A DNA stretch of 16,762 bases from Bacteroidales bacterium UBA1458 (GTDB lineage: Bacteria; Bacteroidota; Bacteroidia; Bacteroidales; VadinHA17): contig DCSU01000066.1 in NCBI GenBank assembly GCA_002325785.1, positions 163-16,924 of the forward strand. The letters are read 5' to 3'. The notes under the pieces were generated by a model. The model worked only from the letters and a program-made list of their open reading frames with translations, was not told the DNA's origin and searched no databases. Positions within the stretch are counted from its first letter, which is position 1. Each line of letters begins with the position of its first letter. Below, piece after piece: positions 1-7,365 of this stretch. A program made the position numbers and the translations under genes.

Positions 1-11
1 TGCCTACTGCC

Positions 12-1424
12 TTATTTGATATTCTTGTAATGCTCGTAGCGCTCGAGGATATCGGCAACATACGCATTCACTTCCACACCCTGCTTTAGCCTGCCGTTCC
101 TGACTACCGGATCACCATAGAAGACCGGATCTGACTTCCGCTCCAGGAACAGGGATACATTGTCCTCCCACTTTCCGGGATTGAGCCCGTTCTTCTCAGC
201 CAGCTTGATGGCATCAAGAACATGCCCGTGACCGGCGTTGTATGAAGCAAGAATAAACTTGATCCTCTCATCGGGATCTGACACCCTCTCGACAAAAAGT
301 CTGTCGAGCATTTTTATATAACTGATCCCGGCATGTATGTTGTTCTCAACCGACCTCGTCACATCAAATCCAAAAAACTTGCCGGTCTCAGGCATCACCT
401 GCATCAGTCCGTAGGCACCGCGAGGTGATGTCACCGATGGGTTGAACCCCGATTCCTGGTAAATAAGTGCTGCAACAAGTCGCCAGTCCCATCCGATGCT
501 GTCACTGTAGTTTCTGATGATATCATCAAAGGGTGATACTTTGCCCGTATAGGTTGCGAAATACTCTGATGCGGCCATGCTTGCCGGACGTGCTCCGCTG
601 AAGTATTTCTTCTCCAGCCTCGCATACTCATGCGTTGTCTTAAATTTTGTGATCCAGTCGTTCAGCTCTGCAAGGAGAGCGTCAGTACCGTCCTTGCGAA
701 CACTCCATGCGATATTCTGAGGGAAGCTTACAGGGGTTGATAGATCAAGCTCGCGGTACAGAGAGCCGATAATGTTAGACATATAATCGTCACATACGGT
801 GTACTCTATCTCCCCGCGCGCTACCTGGCGTGCCAGCTCCTCGGCGTCATAAGGCACCTCGATTATCCCTATATCAACGCCTGACTCGCGCTCAAGACTG
901 TAGAGCCGCTGGGCATATGAAGATCCTTTCTGAACGTAGATAGTTTTTTCTGCAAGGTCAAGCTGATTCCTGATCAGCTTGCTTTCGACTGCAGCTGCAG
1001 TCATCCTGGTCCATCCATTGGGCTTGCGCTGTACAAGCACCTCCGTAGTTTGCATGAGCGGCTCAGTGAAACGCATCATCTCTTTGCGGCCGGCGCTGAT
1101 TGATAAGCCTATCGCTACAAGATCAGCTTCACCGTCCTGAAGATACTCCAGGGCTTCATCAATGTCGTTACTCGTAACCACCTCAAGTTCAAGCTCAAGG
1201 TGATCGGCAAATTTTTTGAGTAACTCAAAATGAAATCCCATCGGCTCTCCCTTATATATGAAGTAGCTCGTTTGGCTGATGTTAGTCACCGCCCTGATCT
1301 TGCCGTCGGCCAGGATTACATCAAGATCACGCGGTGCAGTAACAGTGTAGACCATTCTGCTCTCCTTCTCACAGGAGATCACTGACAGAAAAATAATGAA
1401 CAAGAACGAAATGAATTTCCTCAA
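12..1424 (-). CDS. mltF: MltF-like lipoprotein lytic transglycosylase
   Basis: Predicted murein lytic transglycosylase, which cleaves the MurNAc-GlcNAc bond and forms 1,6-anhydroMurNAc ends. The 470-residue product has a lipoprotein signal peptide with lipobox VISC and Cys18 as the lipidated residue. A family-3 solute-binding-like domain (about 40-275) follows, then a C-terminal SLT (lysozyme-like) domain (about 298-420). The SLT motifs are visible: YQESGFNP with catalytic Glu324, AYGLMQVMP (337-345) and ASYNAGHG (393-400). This two-domain layout is that of MltF. The start is TTG at 1424. The next Met (residue 24) would remove the signal peptide, and an in-frame stop lies at 1449-1451, so TTG is the best choice, with rare ATT/ATA codons the only upstream alternatives. 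It lies 75 bases after the porin gene and has its own candidate promoter. A pure amino-acid-binding protein is excluded by the SLT domain. Outer-membrane location is inferred from the lipobox. Confidence 0.9.
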   Translation of the reverse strand: MRKFISFLFIIFLSVISCEKESRMVYTVTAPRDLDVILADGKIRAVTNISQTSYFIYKGEPMGFHFELLKKFADHLELELEVVTSNDIDEALEYLQDGEADLVAIGLSISAGRKEMMRFTEPLMQTTEVLVQRKPNGWTRMTAAAVESKLIRNQLDLAEKTIYVQKGSSYAQRLYSLERESGVDIGIIEVPYDAEELARQVARGEIEYTVCDDYMSNIIGSLYRELDLSTPVSFPQNIAWSVRKDGTDALLAELNDWITKFKTTHEYARLEKKYFSGARPASMAASEYFATYTGKVSPFDDIIRNYSDSIGWDWRLVAALIYQESGFNPSVTSPRGAYGLMQVMPETGKFFGFDVTRSVENNIHAGISYIKMLDRLFVERVSDPDERIKFILASYNAGHGHVLDAIKLAEKNGLNPGKWEDNVSLFLERKSDPVFYGDPVVRNGRLKQGVEVNAYVADILERYEHYKNIK

Positions 1425-1448
1425 TATATAAACAATTAGTCCGACAAT

Positions 1449-1475
1449 CTAACAATCCACTTTAGGAATTGTTTC
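1449..1475 (-). other. Small inverted repeat in the mltF leader
   Basis: AACAAT at 1451-1456 is an exact inverted match of ATTGTT at 1468-1473. It extends by two C-G pairs (1457-1458 with 1465-1466) across one bulged A, leaving a 6-base loop. It falls between the candidate promoter and the TTG start of mltF, so it would form a weak AT-rich hairpin in the 5' leader. No T-tract follows on the minus strand, so it does not look like an intrinsic terminator. It could be an operator, an attenuating structure, or chance. Confidence 0.3.
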
Positions 1476-1480
1476 CGCTG

Positions 1481-1488
1481 CAAAGATA
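1481..1488 (-). promoter_or_regulatory. Candidate Bacteroidota -7 box upstream of mltF
   Basis: The minus strand reads TATCTTTG, matching the Bacteroidota sigma-ABfr -7 consensus TAnnTTTG, and is preceded by a run of nine A residues that starts in the porin stop codon. Transcription would start a few bases downstream, giving a leader of about 50 bases before the TTG codon of mltF. I see no good TTTG -33 element at the expected 19-21 base spacing. The call therefore rests on the -7 box and its position between two genes. Confidence 0.5.
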
Positions 1489-1499
1489 GTGATTTTTTT

Positions 1500-3545
1500 T
1501 TAATCGTAGAATGTCCAGGCCAGCCCGTACCGTATCATCCTGATATTCAGTGGATAATCAGGAACCAGGAAGTATTCGTAGCTCGTCATTCCGGAGTTCA
1601 GATGATCGGCCATAATGAAGATTCTGGTCCTCTTGACTTTCAGATTTACGAAAACATTGATAAACGGATAGTTACCAATTTCAGTTTCTGTCTGACTAAA
1701 ATAACTGCCCGTGGCGGGCATATAATTCATAGCATAATACGGGGTGTGAATCATTGCCTCAGCTCCAAGCTGAAAGCTCAGCTCACCCCCAGTAACTTTG
1801 AACTTGAAGACATGGTCAAAGAAAAATGTACTCCGGGCTGTCACCAGTGGAAGGCTCAATACCTCATTGATGCTGCTCTGCTGAAAAAGCACTGTGTTAT
1901 CAAGGTGTAACTTCCAGAATATGAAGTCTTTCCTTGCAGTAAGCGAAAGTATCGATAATCCCCCCTGATGCTGGGCCGGAATGGCATTATCCATATAGAT
2001 AAAATTATCAACAATGGCATAGTTGAACCGGAGATTCATGTTTCGGTCAGGCCAGGTAAGAGATGAGCCGACCGTGAACCTTAGTTCTTTGCCGTGATCA
2101 AACTGCCACGAGAAGTTATTTGACCCCCATGAGTAATACCAGTATGATGGCGTATAGCTTGCTAATGAGCTTGTTGCATCCCAGGTGATCATCCCCTTGT
2201 GTGCCGTGGCAAACTCCTTGTAGACACGACCGTCAACGATGAAGTCGCCCGCCCTGTAACCTTGAAACCAGAGGTCTCCGGAGGCAGTCCACCCGAATTT
2301 TGTGCCGATATTGTTGAAAACTTTCCCGGTCAGGACCAGCGAATTCAAGTTCCTTTTGACCGTATCCTGCCTTGTCAGACTGTCTCCGGGTATCACCTGC
2401 CCGAAATTCCTCAGTTCACTCCTCACCCCTGCCCCGGCACCTATCCTGAACCGGCCGGTACTGCCCGCGGCAAAGTCTGCCCTTAAGGTGTTCGACAGCA
2501 GGCCCTGAAAAAGCGAATCTTCAGTAACACTACGGTCAATCATCACAGTATCATACAGGGTTGACAATGGGTAACTGTCGAGATACCTGCGCTTACTCCA
2601 CTCATACGTTCCTATATAAGAGAACGTTACGGGACCGGACCTGAGCATGTCACCGGTAACGGTATCACGTTTCCCTCCCGGGGAGTAACGCTGCACCAGC
2701 ATGAGGTAGCGGTTCTTGAGTCGATTCTGAGCCTTGTTGAGATCATTAAGCACAAAAGGCAGATCTTCAGGAGAGTACTGGCTCAGGTCATCCTTGCTGA
2801 TCAGCCCTCCGCTGGCCTCCGACTCATGGTCGTTGACGCCAGCTGAGAAATAGGCAGTATAGGCATTGCCGTTATATGATCCGTGAAGCAGGAAGTTCTT
2901 GTCAACTGCCTTCTGTAAGTTGTACTGCCCGATGCTGTAGACAACATCATAGATAAGTCCGAAATTCAGGAACCTGTTGATGTTCTGCGAATGCCTGATA
3001 CGGAAGGTCTGCTCCGACTTGCTCCGGGCACCGGCGTTAGTCCATACCATCTCGGTGAAGGGAACTGTTGTGTTCACGAACCGTGTGTTGGCCGGTGTAT
3101 GCATGAAAGGCAGGTAATATGAATAGATAAACCTGTCAGGCTTCCATTCGCGGTCAAAGAAATTAATCGGGTAGACCGGCAGACCGTAGTTCCCCATGTA
3201 GGCATTGAAGTCAGACAGTTTGTCAGTGATCCGGTGGCGGTGGAAGAGAGAGAAGGCTGTGTCAAGAGGCAGGCTTATCTCGGAGGTATAGTCTGCCGAG
3301 AGGGTCCACTGCCTCGTGCCTCTTGCAAGGGTGGTATCGCGGAGGCGCGAAGGCATGCCCTGCTGCTGGATCCTCATCCGTGCCGCGGCCGGTACACTGT
3401 CTGCGAGTCCCTCCGGAATTGAATCAGGAGTACGTGCGGGCAAGGCGCCGGGCCGTGCCTTCCTCATTGGCAGGGTGTCAGGCTCCTGGGCAAAGAGCGA
3501 CAGGGGGAGGAGAAGCAGGATTATATATACCAGCCAGGTGCGCAT
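1500..3545 (-). CDS. Putative outer-membrane porin (Porin_10-like)
   Basis: Predicted outer-membrane beta-barrel of the Bacteroidota 'putative porin' family; substrate unknown. With the ATG at 3545 the product is 681 residues. It has a clean signal peptide (hydrophobic core about 5-18, cleavage after LFA at residue 19), then a Pro/Arg-rich spacer (about 20-72). The remainder is rich in aromatic residues and alternating strands. The most family-like block starts at NYGLPVYPINFFDR (about 119-132) and continues through repeated Tyr/Phe-rich segments. The C terminus ends in WTFYD, with aromatic residues near but not at the end. A TTG codon at 3554 would add only three residues; the ATG gives the more usual signal peptide. 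It sits after the ftsZ terminator, so it should be transcribed separately from the dcw cluster. Family assignment is from memory of conserved motifs; the transport role is inference. Confidence 0.75.
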   Translation of the reverse strand: MRTWLVYIILLLLPLSLFAQEPDTLPMRKARPGALPARTPDSIPEGLADSVPAAARMRIQQQGMPSRLRDTTLARGTRQWTLSADYTSEISLPLDTAFSLFHRHRITDKLSDFNAYMGNYGLPVYPINFFDREWKPDRFIYSYYLPFMHTPANTRFVNTTVPFTEMVWTNAGARSKSEQTFRIRHSQNINRFLNFGLIYDVVYSIGQYNLQKAVDKNFLLHGSYNGNAYTAYFSAGVNDHESEASGGLISKDDLSQYSPEDLPFVLNDLNKAQNRLKNRYLMLVQRYSPGGKRDTVTGDMLRSGPVTFSYIGTYEWSKRRYLDSYPLSTLYDTVMIDRSVTEDSLFQGLLSNTLRADFAAGSTGRFRIGAGAGVRSELRNFGQVIPGDSLTRQDTVKRNLNSLVLTGKVFNNIGTKFGWTASGDLWFQGYRAGDFIVDGRVYKEFATAHKGMITWDATSSLASYTPSYWYYSWGSNNFSWQFDHGKELRFTVGSSLTWPDRNMNLRFNYAIVDNFIYMDNAIPAQHQGGLSILSLTARKDFIFWKLHLDNTVLFQQSSINEVLSLPLVTARSTFFFDHVFKFKVTGGELSFQLGAEAMIHTPYYAMNYMPATGSYFSQTETEIGNYPFINVFVNLKVKRTRIFIMADHLNSGMTSYEYFLVPDYPLNIRMIRYGLAWTFYD

Positions 3546-3551
3546 CAGCGG

Positions 3552-3559
3552 CAAATTTA
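3552..3559 (-). promoter_or_regulatory. Candidate -7 box for the porin gene
   Basis: The minus strand reads TAAATTTG, a match to the Bacteroidota -7 consensus TAnnTTTG, ending only six bases before the ATG at 3545. A promoter is expected in this gap because a terminator lies just upstream. No convincing TTTG -33 element is visible at 19-21 bases. If the box is used, the transcript would begin at or next to the start codon. Confidence 0.35.
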
Positions 3560-3601
3560 CTTAAAAAGTGACATCAGACGGCGTTAATCTCAGGTCCGAC
3601 G

Positions 3602-3637
3602 ACAAAAAAGGGCCGGCCAGAAAAATCTGACCGGCCC
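3602..3637 (-). terminator. Intrinsic terminator after ftsZ
   Basis: A G+C-rich hairpin pairs 3610-3616 (GGGCCGG) with 3631-3637 (CCGGCCC). After one C-A mismatch the stem continues for four more pairs (3618-3621 with 3626-3629), closing a 4-base loop. On the minus strand the stem is followed directly by TTTTTT (3604-3609). It begins about 36 bases after the ftsZ stop codon and should end the dcw transcript. On the plus strand there is no following T-run, so it is unidirectional. Confidence 0.92.
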
Positions 3638-3672
3638 GGTGAACAACAACCATATAATGGCAAAAAACAAAA

Positions 3673-5154
3673 TCAGTCTACATTGTCATTCAGATACGCA
3701 TTGTTCTCCCTGATAACCGGCTGGTTATCCTCATCCAGGCTCAGGGTGAACTTTGACACCTTGCTGCCAGCGGCTTTATTGGCGTTATGAATGGCGATCT
3801 TCTTGCGGACATATGCCGGCACCTCTTCAAAATCCTCAATGTTGTCACTCATTGACTGGGTGGAGAGTCCTTCGTTCCTGATGACGTTCTGCATATGCCT
3901 CAGCTTGCGTAGGGTACCCTCGTTCCTGTCTGTAGGTGGCGGGGCGGGGCGGGCAGGAGCAGGAGAAATGTTTATGTCTCCGTCAATCTCAAAGTCTATC
4001 ACTCCCTGGTTGATGCCGGAGGAGGGGGGGAGAGTACCGCGGTCAGTAGTGCGCGACGGACGGACGATATATTGCGAGTCAACTTCCGCACTGCCCTCGT
4101 TGAGAGAGGGTTGCTGCGGGGCGTTCAGGCTGACAACCTCCTTCCGCTTGTCAGGCTTGTACCCGTCAAGATCGGCACTGGCCTCGAAACCCGTGGCAAC
4201 AACGGTGACACTGATGGAATCGCCCAGCTCCTCCTCGGTGGAGAGCCCCCTGATGATGAGGGCATCATCCGAGATAGCCGAATAGACGGAATCAGTCAGC
4301 TCGCCAAGCTCATCCATGGTGATCTCATTGGCCCCGGTGCCCGACTTGATGTTGAGCAGTATGCTGCGGGCGCCGGTGATATCATTGGAGCTGAGCAGAG
4401 GCGACATCAGTGCAGCCTCAATAGCCCTTGTGGCGCGGTCTTCACCCGAGGCTGTACCAATACCCATGAGCGCAACGCCTGAGTCCCTCATCACCGTGTC
4501 AACATCGGCGAAGTCAACATTAATGTAACCGGTACATGTTATAATCTCCGCAATGCCTTTGACAGCGTTGGCAAGAACATCGTCCGCACGGGCAAAGGCT
4601 GCAGAGACTCCTTCATCACCGTAAATCTCCCTCAGACGCTCATTGTTGATCACAATGAGTGAGTCGACCTTATCTTTCAGTTCATTTATTCCGGTGATAG
4701 CCAGCTTTATACGCTGATTGAGCTCAGACCTGAATGGTATGGTCACAACAGCGACAGTAAGGTATCCGGCATCCCTGCATGCCTTGGCAATGACGGGTGT
4801 GGCGCCGGTACCGGTACCGCCTCCCATGCCTGCAGTGATGAAGACCATCTTCGTGTTGCCCGACAATGCATTCATGACATCATCGATGTTCTCTATGGCT
4901 GACGCCCGGCCTCTCTCGGGCTGACTGCCGGCGCCGAGACCCTCCGTGGTGGCCTCTCCTATCTGCACCCTGACAGGCACCGGGCTCTTCGTGAGAGCCT
5001 GCTGGTCAGTGTTGCAGACAATGAAATTCACATCCTTGATGCCCTTGCGGAACATGTGGTTGACAGCATTGCTGCCGCCTCCCCCGATGCCGAGCACCTT
5101 TATTATTGATGACCGCTCTACAGGCAGGTCAAAACTCATCAAATCTTCTGACAT
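3673..5154 (-). CDS. ftsZ: Cell division GTPase FtsZ
   Basis: Tubulin-like GTPase that polymerises into the cytokinetic Z ring at midcell. The 493-residue product shows the nucleotide-binding GIGGGGSNAV block (22-31), the tubulin signature GGGTGTG (111-117), and the T7 synergy loop NVDFADVDTVM (212-222), which supplies catalytic Asp residues to the neighbouring subunit. The GTPase and C-terminal domains end near residue 325. A disordered linker follows (about 330-435). Next is a FtsA-binding-type peptide, EEVPAYVRKK (443-452), resembling the DIPAFLRKQ region of E. coli. Unlike E. coli FtsZ, it continues for about 40 more residues and ends in NDNVD. The ATG lies 11 bases after the ftsA stop, and a strong terminator follows, so ftsZ is the last gene of the cluster. 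The identification is secure. Confidence 0.99.
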   Translation of the reverse strand: MSEDLMSFDLPVERSSIIKVLGIGGGGSNAVNHMFRKGIKDVNFIVCNTDQQALTKSPVPVRVQIGEATTEGLGAGSQPERGRASAIENIDDVMNALSGNTKMVFITAGMGGGTGTGATPVIAKACRDAGYLTVAVVTIPFRSELNQRIKLAITGINELKDKVDSLIVINNERLREIYGDEGVSAAFARADDVLANAVKGIAEIITCTGYINVDFADVDTVMRDSGVALMGIGTASGEDRATRAIEAALMSPLLSSNDITGARSILLNIKSGTGANEITMDELGELTDSVYSAISDDALIIRGLSTEEELGDSISVTVVATGFEASADLDGYKPDKRKEVVSLNAPQQPSLNEGSAEVDSQYIVRPSRTTDRGTLPPSSGINQGVIDFEIDGDINISPAPARPAPPPTDRNEGTLRKLRHMQNVIRNEGLSTQSMSDNIEDFEEVPAYVRKKIAIHNANKAAGSKVSKFTLSLDEDNQPVIRENNAYLNDNVD

Positions 5155-5165
5155 GGCTTCACTCT

Positions 5166-6575
5166 TTAATTCACCAGGTTATCATCCATTTTCTCATCAG
5201 TGGCATCGATGATGTCGACCCATAGCTTCTTTATTCTGTCAGTGAACCGTGCTCCCGGGCCCCTCTGACCATCATGTTCCTGATTATCCTCAATCGCCAT
5301 CTCCGGTTCCTTCACGGGTTGAGGCTGGGGCTGTGGCTGGGGCGGAGGTGTATGCTGAGCCACCGGCTCCGGTTTCCGCTCGCCAAAACTGACAACCACC
5401 TTGTTCTCATCAATATATTCAAGACCTTTGAGGATCAGTCCCACGCTGGTGGCATACATCGGCTGGTTGATCTCATCCTTGCCCTTACCGGAGAGGTGCA
5501 CATTGGGATGGCCTATGCGGACATCCATTGCAGTCTTGTATTTGACAAGCTGGGGCAGGTTCTTCAGCATGGCCCCGCCGCCGGTGATAACCACTCCTGC
5601 CGTCAGCTTCTCGGCGAAGCCTGAGTTCTGTATCTCAAAGTTGACGGCGTCAAGTATCTCCTCCATCCTGCTCTGGATGATGTAAGCGAGGTTCTTGAAC
5701 GATATCTCCTTGGGCTCGCGGCCTGCTATGCCGGGAATTGATACCACCTTGTTCTCAGGTGCTATGTCGCCGATGGCATATCCGAACTTGACCTTCAGGT
5801 CCTCTGCCTGCTTCTGGAGGATAGAGCAACCCTCCCTGATATCTGCGGTGACCATGTTGCCTCCAAAGGGGATGACGGCAGTGTGCCTGATGACGCTGTC
5901 ATAATAGATGGCGACATCGGTGGTGCCTCCTCCTATGTCTACCAGCACCACGCCTGCCTCCTTCTCCTCATCGGTAAGCACAGCCTCCGACGATGCCAGC
6001 GGCTCCAGAACGAGACTCATCAGGTTCATGCCGGCCTTGTTTATGCACCGCTCAGTATTGCGTGCCGAGGATATCTGTCCGATCACTATGTGAAAATTAG
6101 CCTCCAGCCTCTTTCCGCATATGCCGACAGGATTGTTGATCCCGGATTCGTTGTCGACAATATACGTCTGAGGGATGACATGAATGATCTCCTCGCCCAC
6201 GTCAATGGGGAGCTTGAACATGTCAGCCGTCAGGCGGCGGATATCGCTGATATCGATCTCCGACTCATGCGAGTCGCGGGTTATGTAACCGCGTGCCATC
6301 TTGCTCTTGATATGCCTCCCGGCAATACCTACAAAGACATCCGTAAGTACGATGCCCGTTCTCACCTCGAGGTCATCGACGGTGGTTCTGATGGCTTTCA
6401 CCGTCTCTTCAATGTTCAGCACCACACCTCGTTTGACCCCTGTTGAGGGTGTGTTGCTCAGGCCGAGGATCTCAATGCCCCCGTTACCGTCACTACGCCC
6501 GACGATTGCCACGATCTTTGTCGTGCCGATGTCGATGGCTGCTACTAACTGATCTTTACTGTTCATGTTCTGCAT
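5166..6575 (-). CDS. ftsA: Cell division protein FtsA
   Basis: Actin-like ATPase that tethers FtsZ filaments to the inner membrane and recruits later divisome proteins. The 469 residues show the actin-fold motifs: phosphate-1 DIGTTK (15-20), phosphate-2 VDIGGGTTD (212-220), and the adenosine motif VVITGGGAMLKNL (328-340). The FtsA-specific 1C subdomain lies about 85-165 in place of actin subdomain 1B. After the core (about 395) comes a Pro/Gln-rich linker with a PQ repeat (about 402-420). A C-terminal amphipathic segment, RFTDRIKKLWVDIID (443-457), is the likely membrane-targeting helix. The ATG at 6575 is 16 bases after ftsQ; a second ATG three codons later is an equally possible start. It precedes ftsZ by 11 bases, the classical pair. 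The shape excludes MreB and DnaK. Confidence 0.98.
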   Translation of the reverse strand: MQNMNSKDQLVAAIDIGTTKIVAIVGRSDGNGGIEILGLSNTPSTGVKRGVVLNIEETVKAIRTTVDDLEVRTGIVLTDVFVGIAGRHIKSKMARGYITRDSHESEIDISDIRRLTADMFKLPIDVGEEIIHVIPQTYIVDNESGINNPVGICGKRLEANFHIVIGQISSARNTERCINKAGMNLMSLVLEPLASSEAVLTDEEKEAGVVLVDIGGGTTDVAIYYDSVIRHTAVIPFGGNMVTADIREGCSILQKQAEDLKVKFGYAIGDIAPENKVVSIPGIAGREPKEISFKNLAYIIQSRMEEILDAVNFEIQNSGFAEKLTAGVVITGGGAMLKNLPQLVKYKTAMDVRIGHPNVHLSGKGKDEINQPMYATSVGLILKGLEYIDENKVVVSFGERKPEPVAQHTPPPQPQPQPQPVKEPEMAIEDNQEHDGQRGPGARFTDRIKKLWVDIIDATDEKMDDNLVN

Positions 6576-6591
6576 ATATGGTTGTTCAACT

Positions 6592-7365
6592 TTATCTTCT
6601 CTGGCAGACCACCTGCCCTTTGTATTCGATGTTCACCACCCTGTACCTGTCCCAGCCTGCCACCGGCATGGCCTCACGGTAAAAGACAAGCAGGTTGTCA
6701 AGCTTCTCTTCATAATCATCCGTCCGGCCCAGCCTGACGGTGTGGTTGCCAACATGCGGCACCAGCGTCACCCTGCCGTCGCGCGACATGCTCAGCTGGT
6801 CTATCATCTCATTCCAGATGCTGTGTCCACGGATATAGTTGACCAGCTCAAAGGCACGCACAAGGTTTTCGGTCTTCTCCGAATCATGGATATTCATGCC
6901 TGTCATCTGGTCAGCATTGAATACCATGTCTATCTCAAGTATGTGGAGGTTGGGCGTATAGAGGTTGTGACGCCGCATTATGACACCCTCCCTGTCAATG
7001 AAGAAATCGCCCCCGTAGGAAGCTACCACCCTCATCACCGGCTCACGCTGGTCGGCATAGACATGCAGCTTCCTGTCTTCTGACATATAGACTTCGGCTA
7101 CCTTTAATTCCTTGAACGACCGGACCCTGCTCTCCAGCTCCGAGAGAGGAATCTCACTGACCCTGGTTCCCGTGACGCGGATGCCGGTAGCCCTGAGGGC
7201 GTTCATGATGTCATCCTCAGTGACAAAGCGGTGTTTTGAGGAGTCGGCGATGGTGATCACCACTCCTTCACACACGGCCTCGCTGCCAGTGTTACTGATG
7301 AACAGAGGAGCCAGGAACAATGCCACTCCCATCAACAGGGTCAATATTTTAACCAGCAGGCTCAT
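6592..7365 (-). CDS. ftsQ: Cell division protein FtsQ/DivIB
   Basis: Bitopic inner-membrane divisome protein expected to link early and late division proteins in the periplasm. The 257 residues start with an almost absent cytoplasmic tail (MSLLVK), then one membrane segment (about 7-23). A POTRA-like region (about 34-108) and a beta domain (about 109-254) follow, ending in YKGQVVC near the C terminus. Sequence identity across FtsQ proteins is low, so the call rests on topology, length, and position between murC and ftsA, where ftsQ is found in dcw clusters. The start codon overlaps the murC stop in ATGA (7362-7365), which suggests coupled translation. The short cytoplasmic tail means there is little room for cytoplasmic contacts seen in longer FtsQ proteins. 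Confidence 0.9.
   Translation of the reverse strand: MSLLVKILTLLMGVALFLAPLFISNTGSEAVCEGVVITIADSSKHRFVTEDDIMNALRATGIRVTGTRVSEIPLSELESRVRSFKELKVAEVYMSEDRKLHVYADQREPVMRVVASYGGDFFIDREGVIMRRHNLYTPNLHILEIDMVFNADQMTGMNIHDSEKTENLVRAFELVNYIRGHSIWNEMIDQLSMSRDGRVTLVPHVGNHTVRLGRTDDYEEKLDNLLVFYREAMPVAGWDRYRVVNIEYKGQVVCQRR

Noticed and set aside
1..11. Possible terminator arm after mltF
   Set aside because: Only 11 bases remain before the edge, and no second arm or T-run can be seen.
1602..1910. Plus-strand open frame opposite the porin gene
   Set aside because: Overlaps the conserved barrel-coding frame and shows no signal peptide or domain.
3546..3554. TTG start for the porin gene three codons upstream of the ATG
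   Set aside because: It would add only MPL before the signal peptide and lies inside the candidate -7 box; the ATG at 3545 is more likely.
5883..6446. Plus-strand open frame (187 codons) opposite ftsA
   Set aside because: Inside ftsA, with no recognisable motif; treated as a shadow.
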